A stretch of DNA of 64,000 bases from Polyangium spumosum (GTDB taxonomy: Bacteria > Myxococcota_A > Polyangia > Polyangiales > Polyangiaceae): positions 310,001 through 374,000 of the forward strand of contig NZ_WJIE01000005.1 of assembly GCF_009649845.1 (NCBI RefSeq), read 5' to 3'. How positions within the stretch are numbered: the first letter of the stretch is position 1; each line of letters opens with the position of its first letter. This document shows positions 57,749-64,000 of this stretch, piece by piece. The position numbers and the translations under genes are program-made. The notes below the pieces were generated by a model that saw only the letters and a list, made by a program, of their open reading frames with translations, was not told the DNA's origin and searched no databases.

Positions 57749-59466
57749 CGAAAAAGGACGAGGAACGAAACGACACGGCCGAGGTCGTCGCGCACGACCT
57801 CATCCTGCGCCTCGACGAGGCCGAGGCGACGCTCGCGGCCATCCGCGCCGGCGAGGTCGACGCGCTCGTGGTCACCGCCGAGGGCGCGCCGCGGGTGTTC
57901 GTGCTGAGAGGCGCCGATCACGCGCACCGGACCCTGCTCGAGACGCTGAACGAAGGGGCGATGACGATCGCCGGAGACGGGACGATCCTCTTCGCCAACC
58001 GCAAGCTCGCCGAGATGCTGGGGCGCCCGCTCGGCAAGGTGCTCGGGGGCTCGCTGCGCGCGTTCGTCGCGCCGGACGGGGTCGAGGCGCTCGCCGCGTT
58101 GCTCGAGAAGGCCACGCAGGGCAGCGCGAAGGGGGAGCTCGCGTTCGTGCAAGCGAGCGGGGCGCGGCTGCCCGTGATGCTCTCGATCCGGGACGCGGGC
58201 GAGGAGGACCCGACGTTCACGGTGGTCGCGACGGACCTGACGCCGCTCAAGGCCGCGGAGGCGGCGCTGCGGCAGGCGAACGACGAGCTCGAGGCGCGGG
58301 TCGCGGCGAGGACGGACGAGCTCTTGCGGGCGAACGAGGCGCTGCGCGAGGCCGATCGGCGCAAGGACGAGTTCCTCTCGATGTTGGGGCACGAGCTGCG
58401 AAACCCGCTCGCGCCGATCCTGACGGCGGCGGAGATGATCCGGGTCGCGACGCACGGCGACACGCGGGTCGAGCGCTTCCGGAGCGTGATCGAGCGGCAG
58501 GCGCGGAACCTGTCGCGGCTCGTCGACGACCTGCTCGACGTCTCGCGCATCACGCGCGGGACGATCACGCTGCAGACGAAGCTCGTGGATCTCGGGACCA
58601 TCGTGCGCAGCGCGGTGGACGCGGCGCGGCCGCTCGTCGACAGCTCGGGCCACACGCTCCGGGTCTCGCTGCCCGCGGCGCCGGTGCTCGTGGAGGGTGA
58701 TCCGACGCGGCTCGAGCAGGTGATCGTGAACCTCCTGAACAACGCGTCGAAGTACACGGAGCGCGGCGGCGAGATCGCGCTCTCGGTGGCGCAGGACAAG
58801 GCCTCGGTGACGGTCTGCGTGAAGGACAACGGGATCGGGATGCCCGCGGAGCTCTTGCCGCGCGTCTTCGATCTGTTCGTGCAGGGCGAGCGCGCGCTCG
58901 ATCGGTCGCAGGGCGGGCTCGGGATCGGGCTCACGCTGGTGAAGAGCCTGATCACGATGCACGGCGGCGCGGTCGAGGCGCGGAGCGAGGGCGTGGGCAA
59001 GGGCTCCGAGGTCGTGGTGCGCCTGCCGCGTGTCGTGCGCGACGCGGCGAGCGCGAGGCCGCATCCTGGCGAGGAGGATCCGGCGAGCGCGCAGCGGGCG
59101 CTCGTCGTCGAGGACAACACGGACGCGGCGGACATGCTCGCCGAGCTGCTCGGGCTCTGGGGCTACGACGTGCGCGCGGCGCAGAGCGGCGCGGAGGTCG
59201 TGCTGCTCGCCGAGACGTTCCGGCCGCACGTGGTGCTGCTCGACATCGGGCGGACGGACATGGACGGCTTCGAGGTGGTGCGGCGGCTGCGCTCGACCTG
59301 GCCGACGTCGAAGGCGCTCGTGATCGGCGTGAGCGACGCGGGCGAGGCGGATCGGCGCAGGTTCGAGGAGGCGGGGATCGATCACCAGCTCCGCAAGCCG
59401 CTCGATCCGCAGGCCCTCCAGGGGCTGCTCTCGGGCCGGAAGGGGAGCGGCGCGAGGCGCTCGTGA
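57745..59466 (+). CDS. Hybrid histidine kinase with PAS and receiver domains
   Basis: This 573-residue cytoplasmic kinase has no TM segment. Order: a short helical start (about 1-45), a PAS domain (GAMTIAGDGTILFANRKLAEMLG, about 70-180), HisKA with His216 (MLGHELRNPLAPI), HATPase with N-box NLLNNASKY and G-boxes DNGIGMP and GGLGIGLTL, and a C-terminal receiver (Asp500 in VVLLDIGRTDMDG, Lys near HQLRKPLDP). The receiver's phosphoacceptor loop lacks the usual Pro. It is co-translated with the KaiB-like gene and could be the clock-output kinase. Confidence 0.92.
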   Translation: MTKKDEERNDTAEVVAHDLILRLDEAEATLAAIRAGEVDALVVTAEGAPRVFVLRGADHAHRTLLETLNEGAMTIAGDGTILFANRKLAEMLGRPLGKVLGGSLRAFVAPDGVEALAALLEKATQGSAKGELAFVQASGARLPVMLSIRDAGEEDPTFTVVATDLTPLKAAEAALRQANDELEARVAARTDELLRANEALREADRRKDEFLSMLGHELRNPLAPILTAAEMIRVATHGDTRVERFRSVIERQARNLSRLVDDLLDVSRITRGTITLQTKLVDLGTIVRSAVDAARPLVDSSGHTLRVSLPAAPVLVEGDPTRLEQVIVNLLNNASKYTERGGEIALSVAQDKASVTVCVKDNGIGMPAELLPRVFDLFVQGERALDRSQGGLGIGLTLVKSLITMHGGAVEARSEGVGKGSEVVVRLPRVVRDAASARPHPGEEDPASAQRALVVEDNTDAADMLAELLGLWGYDVRAAQSGAEVVLLAETFRPHVVLLDIGRTDMDGFEVVRRLRSTWPTSKALVIGVSDAGEADRRRFEEAGIDHQLRKPLDPQALQGLLSGRKGSGARRS

Positions 59467-59490
59467 GGGTTTGTCCGGATGCGCGGGGCC

Positions 59491-59619
59491 CTCAGAGGGT
59501 GTTCCACAGGCGTCGCGAGCGGCTCGAGGCTAGGGAGGGCGAGCGAGGCGTACTTTGTACGCTGAGCGAGTCCGACCGACGCATCGAGCCGCGCAGCAGC
59601 CTGTGGAATACCCTCTCAG
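59491..59619. repeat. MITE-like imperfect inverted repeat, 129 bp
   Basis: AGGGTGTTCCACAGGC (59496-59511) matches, in inverted order, GCCTGTGGAATACCCT (59599-59614) with one mismatch. A candidate 5-bp direct repeat, CTCAG, lies just outside on both sides (59491-59495 and 59615-59619). The interior is also partly self-complementary. It lies between the convergent kinase and DUF2071 genes, and the DUF2071 stop codon (59616-59618) is within its edge. No transposase gene is present; copy number elsewhere is unknown. Confidence 0.7.
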
Positions 59620-60359
59620 CCCACGGGCACGAGGTTGTAGACGTCGACGTCGACGCCGGGGCTGTAGAGCGCGAGCGGCTCGCTCGTCGGCGGGGGCAGC
59701 CCCGCCGACGCGACCATTCCATCCCGCCACGACTCGACCTGCACCTCGTGGAGCGGATACGGCACGTGGTGCACGCGCCCGATCGACAGACCCGCGCGCG
59801 TCCGGGCATACAGGATGTACCGCTCGGCGAAGAAATGCGTCAACGTGCCGGGTTTGGCGGGGCCGATCGACGCGCCGACATGGTAACGTGCCTCGAACTC
59901 GGCGGGCGTCGGCCCCGGGAAGAGGCGCTTGCTCCGATATTCGACGGTATCGCCGGTGATATCGAGCTTCATCGAGGCGCGGTGGTAGGGCAAATGCCAG
60001 CCGGCCCGCGCGACCGCGACCGCGATCGTGGCCGCCGCGTCGAGGCTGAAGAACCAGACGCCCGGGTCCTCGCCGCGCCGGTGCACGTAGGTGCGGACGT
60101 TGAGCTCGTGGAAATGGCTGATCCCCGGCACGGACGGGGACCAGCGGGGCGCGACGTCCCGCATCGTGAAGGGCACGACGCCGACCCACGCCTTTCCCTC
60201 GTAGGTGTCGACCGTGAGCTCCGAGGGCAAGAGCCTCGCGAGCGCCGCGGCGGGCACCTCCCAGTGCAAAAACAGCAGACTTCGCCACCGCTGAAAGCCG
60301 GCAGGCCGGCCCGGCGGACGTTCGGCCGGAGAGAGGCGGTCGATCATGATGGGGAACAT
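59616..60359 (-). CDS. DUF2071 (YqjF-like) protein
   Basis: This 247-residue protein has DUF2071 landmarks: FLHWEVPAAALARLLPSEL near 30-48, AWVGVVPFTMRDVAPRW, FHELNVRTYVHRRGEDPGVWFFSLDAA and FAERYILYAR. DUF2071 proteins have a beta-barrel-like fold of unknown function. Starts at ATG 60359 with AGAGG 5 nt upstream; an ATG at 60347 is also possible. Its stop lies in the edge of the inverted repeat. Confidence 0.88.
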   Translation of the reverse strand: MFPIMIDRLSPAERPPGRPAGFQRWRSLLFLHWEVPAAALARLLPSELTVDTYEGKAWVGVVPFTMRDVAPRWSPSVPGISHFHELNVRTYVHRRGEDPGVWFFSLDAAATIAVAVARAGWHLPYHRASMKLDITGDTVEYRSKRLFPGPTPAEFEARYHVGASIGPAKPGTLTHFFAERYILYARTRAGLSIGRVHHVPYPLHEVQVESWRDGMVASAGLPPPTSEPLALYSPGVDVDVYNLVPVG

Positions 60360-60413
60360 GGTACCTCTTCCCGCGCTTGACGCGCCCCTCCGGAGGGACG
60401 AACGAGGTAACCC

Positions 60414-61472
60414 GTGACGCCCGAGCAAGCCATCCAGGAAGCCACGAAGGGGACCTTGCGGCCCGTCTACCTCGTGGTCGGCGAGGAGCGGTACCTCGCC
60501 GACAAGGTCGTGCACGCCCTCCGGGACGCGACGATGCTCGGCGGCATCGCGGGCTTCAACGAGGACAAGTTCACGGCCGGCGAGGCGAGCGTGGACGCGA
60601 TCCTCTCGGCCGCGAAGCAGGTGCCGATGATGGCCAAGCGGAGGTTCGTCCTCGGGCGGGGCCTCGAGCGCTGGGAGAAGAAGGGCGAGAGCGACGACGA
60701 CGAGGGCGGCAGGGGCGCCTCCGAGGGCAAACGCGGGGCGAAGGAGCTCGGCCCGCTCGACGCGCTCGCCGAGTACGCCAAGGCGCCCGCCTCGACGACG
60801 GTGCTCGTCCTGTCGGCGACGAAGCTGCACGCGCAACGCAAGCTCGTGACCGCGGCGAAGAAGGAGGATTTCCTCGTCCACTGCGAGCCCGTGAGCCGCA
60901 AGGCCCTGCCGACCGTGGTGCGGCAGATGGCCAAGGAGCGGGGGCACGACATCTCGCCGGACGTGGCCGATCACCTGGCCGAGATCGCCGGGCCGGAGCT
61001 CGGGTACGTGGCGGACGCGATGGAGCGGCTCAGCCTGTTCGTCGGCGAAGGCAAGCCGATCACGGAGGACGCGGTCGTGACGATGGTCATGAAGGTCCGG
61101 CCGAGCTCGGTGTGGGACCTCGTGGACGCGCTGACGCGGCGGCGGCTCGACAAGGCGCTCGCGGTGCTCGCGGACGTGGTGGACACGAAGGACGGCGGGC
61201 TGCCGCTGCTCGGGCTCATCGCGTCGAACGTGCGGAAGATGGTGAAGATGGACGCGGCGCTGCGGGCGGGATCAAGCGTGAACGAGGCGGCCGCGCGCGC
61301 GGGGCTGCCGCCGTTCAAGGCGCAGGAGACGGCGCAGACGTTGAAATCGCTGCCGCGGGGGATGCTCGTCTCGTGGGTGCGGCTGCTCGCGGAGGCGGAT
61401 CGAGCGCTCAAGGGCTCGAAGCGCTCGCCGCAGGCCGTGCTGGAGACGATGGTGATCGCGATGTGCCGGTAG
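60414..61472 (+). CDS. holA: DNA polymerase III subunit delta
   Basis: This 352-residue protein has the HolA features: the N-terminal VYLVVGEERYLADKVVHALRDA, a delta-specific C-terminal block with VWDLVDALTRRRLDKALAVLADV, and LIASNVRKM. It opens the beta clamp together with DnaX. Residues about 85-110 hold a charged Glu/Asp/Gly-rich loop. The GTG start has GAGG 6 nt upstream. It is divergent from DUF2071, with only 54 bp between. Confidence 0.92.
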   Translation: MTPEQAIQEATKGTLRPVYLVVGEERYLADKVVHALRDATMLGGIAGFNEDKFTAGEASVDAILSAAKQVPMMAKRRFVLGRGLERWEKKGESDDDEGGRGASEGKRGAKELGPLDALAEYAKAPASTTVLVLSATKLHAQRKLVTAAKKEDFLVHCEPVSRKALPTVVRQMAKERGHDISPDVADHLAEIAGPELGYVADAMERLSLFVGEGKPITEDAVVTMVMKVRPSSVWDLVDALTRRRLDKALAVLADVVDTKDGGLPLLGLIASNVRKMVKMDAALRAGSSVNEAAARAGLPPFKAQETAQTLKSLPRGMLVSWVRLLAEADRALKGSKRSPQAVLETMVIAMCR

Positions 61473-61475
61473 GGA

Positions 61476-62294
61476 TCAGGCGGGCGGAGGCGCGATGGCG
61501 GCCTGTGCCGCTGGCGCGTCGTTGCTCTCGGGGCTCTCCTCCGTGGGCAGCGTGGGCATCCACTTGCCGAGCCGCTCGAAGGCCGCCGAGATATCGCCGC
61601 GCACGCGGTCGCGCAGGGCGTCGAGGTCGTCCATCGTCAAACCTTTCACCTCGACGGGCGGCAGGACCTCGATGCGGGCCTGGCATTTCACCCCGAAGAC
61701 CCAGGAGTTTTTGGGGATCGCGTGGCGCGTGCCGGCGACCACGACGGGCAGGATGGGCACGCCCGTCTCGAGGGCGAGGCGGAAGGCGCCGTCCTTGAAG
61801 GGCTTGATCTCGCCGTCGGCGGAGCGCGTGCCTTCGGGGAAGATCATCACGCTCATCCCGCGGTCGAGGTACCATTTGCAGCGCTCCATCGCCGATTTCG
61901 CGCTCTCCTTCTCGCCGCGGCGGAGCGGGATGTCGCCGGCCATGGTCATCATCCAGCCGAGGCCTGGGACCTTGAAATTGCTCTCCTTCGAGAGCCATTT
62001 CATCTCCCAAGGCAAATAGCTGATCGCCGGGATGTCGGCGATCGACTGGTGATTGGCGACGACGATGAAAGGCCCGCTGCCCTTGGGCCTCTTCCAGCCC
62101 GTGACCTTCGCGCTCCAGAGCGGGTTCAAGCGGATGAGCATCGTCCCGCAAATACGGAAGAACCGCCCCGTGACTTTTCGTACGCGGTCGAAGGGTGTGG
62201 TCAAGACAAACACCACCGCGACGGCGCCGGTCGACACCGCCACGACAGAAAAGATCTCGAACCAGTTCCAGAGCGAGACGAGCTTGGCCTTCAT
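61476..62294 (-). CDS. 1-acyl-sn-glycerol-3-phosphate acyltransferase (PlsC-type)
   Basis: This 272-residue protein has a TM helix at about 8-30 (LWNWFEIFSVVAVSTGAVAVVFVL), the acyltransferase motif NHQSIAD at 81-87 (HX4D), GDIPLRRG and FPEGTRSADGEIKPFKDGAF. It is a membrane acyltransferase, probably making phosphatidic acid from lysophosphatidic acid. The first in-frame ATG downstream (62294) was chosen because it begins the signal-like helix. It converges on holA by 3 nt. A second LPLAT of a different branch is at 8284-8931. Confidence 0.9.
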   Translation of the reverse strand: MKAKLVSLWNWFEIFSVVAVSTGAVAVVFVLTTPFDRVRKVTGRFFRICGTMLIRLNPLWSAKVTGWKRPKGSGPFIVVANHQSIADIPAISYLPWEMKWLSKESNFKVPGLGWMMTMAGDIPLRRGEKESAKSAMERCKWYLDRGMSVMIFPEGTRSADGEIKPFKDGAFRLALETGVPILPVVVAGTRHAIPKNSWVFGVKCQARIEVLPPVEVKGLTMDDLDALRDRVRGDISAAFERLGKWMPTLPTEESPESNDAPAAQAAIAPPPA

Positions 62295-62462
62295 GAGCGA
62301 AGGCCCATCTTTACCCGACCGCTGAAAAGCCGGCAAGAGGAGGGAGGGCTGTTTCGAGGATGACGCAATGCGTGTTTTGCGCTGCGTCGTTGGATGTCAC
62401 GCAATCGTGACGAGAACCTGACAGAAGGCGGAAGGAATTTTTACATTCGTGCCGCGAGGCGG

Positions 62463-63761
62463 TTATTTTTTGCCGCCCTTGCCGCCGCCCTTGTCGCCGC
62501 CGCCGCCCTTCGCGCCGCCGCCGCCGCCCTTCGTGCTGCCGCCGCCGCCCTTCGTGCTGCCGCCGCCGCTGCTCTTCACGCTGCCGCCGGCGCTGACCCT
62601 CACGCTGCCGCCGCCCTTCGCGCTCGAGCCGTGGTCCCTGTCCTTGCCGCCGGGGTGCCGGGCGTTGTCCTGCTTGAAGCCGCCGCTATCGCGGGCGAAG
62701 GTGCCGTCCTGGCCGAAATGCCGGCCATTGTCGCCCTTCCTGCGGTCGTCGTCGTCGTGCCAGCGCCCGCTCTTGCCCTTCACGCGGACCCGATCGTGGT
62801 CGTGGTGGTGATGGTGGTCGTCGTATCGCACCTTCACGTGGGCACGACCATACACGTCGACGCCGCTGTCGAAGCCGCCCCTCAGGCCGAAGCGAATCCG
62901 CGGCGCGCTGGCGATACGCACCGTCGCGGTGGGGGCATACACGCGAATACCCGGACGATATCCCCAGATCGCCGCGTGGGTCCTGCTGCCGACGCTGAGC
63001 GAGGCCGTCACGCGCAGCGGATTGAGCAGCGACGCCGAGGCCCCGAGCCTCGCCGAGAAGTAAAAGCCGGACGGCTCGGGATCGAAGTTCACGAACGTGG
63101 TCTTCTCGGCGATGAAGCCCATCCGGAGCTTTCGCGACTCGATCCGCACGGGCTTCAGGTCCACGTCGAGCACGTACACGCGCGTCTCGCCCGTGTCCGC
63201 GTCGGCGACCATCTCCAGCCGATCCTCTCCGACGATCTGGATCGTCCCGCCGTGCGGGCCCACGGTCTCGTCGGGCAGCTTCGCCTCCGCCGTGACCTTG
63301 GCGCCCGCGACGAGCTCCGCCGTGCCGCCCACGGGCACGTGCATGACGCCGCTCCACGGCTTGCCCGAGATCGTCACCGTGTAGCTGACCTCGGTCAGAT
63401 CCGCCTCGAGCTTGGGCCCGGCGGCGACGAGCAGGCCCGTCTTCGCGTCGAGCACGAGCGGCACCGTCTTCGGCTCGCCCCCGTCGACCTTGAAGATGAC
63501 CGAGCCGCCGACGTCCTGCTTGACGCGCCCGGTGGCCGTGGCCGTGACCGCGGCCTTCACCTGGCCGTCGCCGTCGATGCGCCACGCGACCGTACCCTCG
63601 TCGTGCTCCTCGACCAGCGCCTCCGCCCCGAGCTCCGCGTTGACAGCAGCCTCGGCCTCGATCTCCAGGCCGGGTGCCGGCGCCGGCTCCTCGCCCTTGC
63701 TGCAAGCCGATGCGAACACGAGCGCGAGAGTCACGAGTGATACGTGAGCGAAACGGGTCAT
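62463..63761 (-). CDS. Secreted His/Asp-rich lipoprotein with Gly-rich tail
   Basis: This 432-residue protein has a lipoprotein signal (VTLALVFASACSKG), a beta-rich middle (KAAVTATATGRVKQ, RVYVLDVDLKPVRIESRKLRMGFIAEK), a stretch rich in His and Asp (VRYDDHHHHHDHDRV at about 310-325) that could bind divalent metals, then a low-complexity tail of GGGSVK/GGGSTK/GGGGG units. No enzyme family was recognised. The ATG is preceded by GGAGGG about 7 nt upstream. It is probably exported. Confidence 0.78.
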   Translation of the reverse strand: MTRFAHVSLVTLALVFASACSKGEEPAPAPGLEIEAEAAVNAELGAEALVEEHDEGTVAWRIDGDGQVKAAVTATATGRVKQDVGGSVIFKVDGGEPKTVPLVLDAKTGLLVAAGPKLEADLTEVSYTVTISGKPWSGVMHVPVGGTAELVAGAKVTAEAKLPDETVGPHGGTIQIVGEDRLEMVADADTGETRVYVLDVDLKPVRIESRKLRMGFIAEKTTFVNFDPEPSGFYFSARLGASASLLNPLRVTASLSVGSRTHAAIWGYRPGIRVYAPTATVRIASAPRIRFGLRGGFDSGVDVYGRAHVKVRYDDHHHHHDHDRVRVKGKSGRWHDDDDRRKGDNGRHFGQDGTFARDSGGFKQDNARHPGGKDRDHGSSAKGGGSVRVSAGGSVKSSGGGSTKGGGGSTKGGGGGAKGGGGDKGGGKGGKK

Positions 63762-63985
63762 GAGATCCCTCCGTCCTTCCCCTGTGTGCATACACCGGGC
63801 CTGACGAGCGGATCACCAAAAAGCTTTCATTGCTCGCGAAGAGATCTCATTTTGGCACGGTTTCGACGGCAATCCGGTCACGTCACATACCACCCGACGA
63901 GACCAACCTCGCATTCCGTTTTGCAAGCAGGACGGTAGTTTTCCAATTCGACGGGCGAGGGACGACCGTGCTAGGTTCGGCGCCG

Positions 63986-64000
63986 ATGACGACCCAAGCC
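63986..64000 (+). CDS. Possible start of a gene running off the window
   Basis: An ATG at 63986 begins MTTQA and stays open to the end. Nothing further can be said; the start is not confirmed by a strong ribosome-binding site. Confidence 0.35.

Overview
The window reads as chromosomal DNA of a myxobacterium, most likely from the Polyangiaceae/Sorangiineae (Sorangium or Polyangium type). The reasons are very high G+C, a strong G/C third-codon bias, many lipoproteins with Gly/Gln- or Pro-rich linkers, a MYXO-CTERM-like sorting tail, myxobacterial Cys-rich disulfide repeats, sulfatase-modifying-factor-like lipoproteins and a complete type II secretion operon. No tRNA, rRNA, CRISPR array, prophage or transposase gene was seen.

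Layout. 2-9830: the end of a giant TPR-like protein, a DUF374 acyltransferase and a class IV PLP aminotransferase. 9890-13342 (minus): a low-complexity hypothetical protein, RidA, RecR and EbfC, diverging from dnaX at 13492-15534. 15543-17341: a MYXO-CTERM surface protein coupled to a peroxiredoxin whose peroxidatic Cys codon is UGA, followed by a perfect SECIS-like hairpin (a probable selenoprotein). 17338-20219 (minus): BioA and a membrane histidine kinase. 20592-26075: two surface lipoproteins (VWA; DUF4215/PPC-like), a thioredoxin-like [2Fe-2S] ferredoxin, a hypothetical protein and a cysteine hydrolase. 26210-27613: an NtrC-type sigma-54 activator.

27795-42639 is one tightly packed type II secretion operon, gspC-orf-D-E-F-G'-G-H-I-J-K-L-M-N, closed by a strong terminator. 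It has two unusual members: a small membrane protein between gspC and gspD, and a GspG-like protein without a prepilin signal. 42715-51322 is an envelope-protein region: a CcmE with a CxxxY heme site, several lipoproteins, two FGE-sulfatase-like lipoproteins and a VWA-FHA protein. One FGE gene is interrupted by a 151-bp poly-G/poly-C tract that may be an assembly artefact.

51655-59466 holds a LabA-like NYN protein, a metal-dependent hydrolase, an isovaleryl-CoA-type acyl-CoA dehydrogenase and a clock-like operon, kaiC-kaiB-kaiB'-hybrid histidine kinase, whose genes overlap or nearly touch. KaiC keeps both ATPase sites and has Ser-Ser where the cyanobacterial Ser431-Thr432 phosphosites lie. 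The KaiB'-kinase pair looks like a split SasA. The window ends with a MITE-like inverted repeat, a DUF2071 protein, HolA, a PlsC-type acyltransferase and a His-rich lipoprotein.

The most notable items are the probable selenoprotein peroxiredoxin (16880-17341), the Kai operon with its split-SasA architecture, and the poly-G/poly-C tract. All assignments come from reading motifs and gene context; no database search was run.
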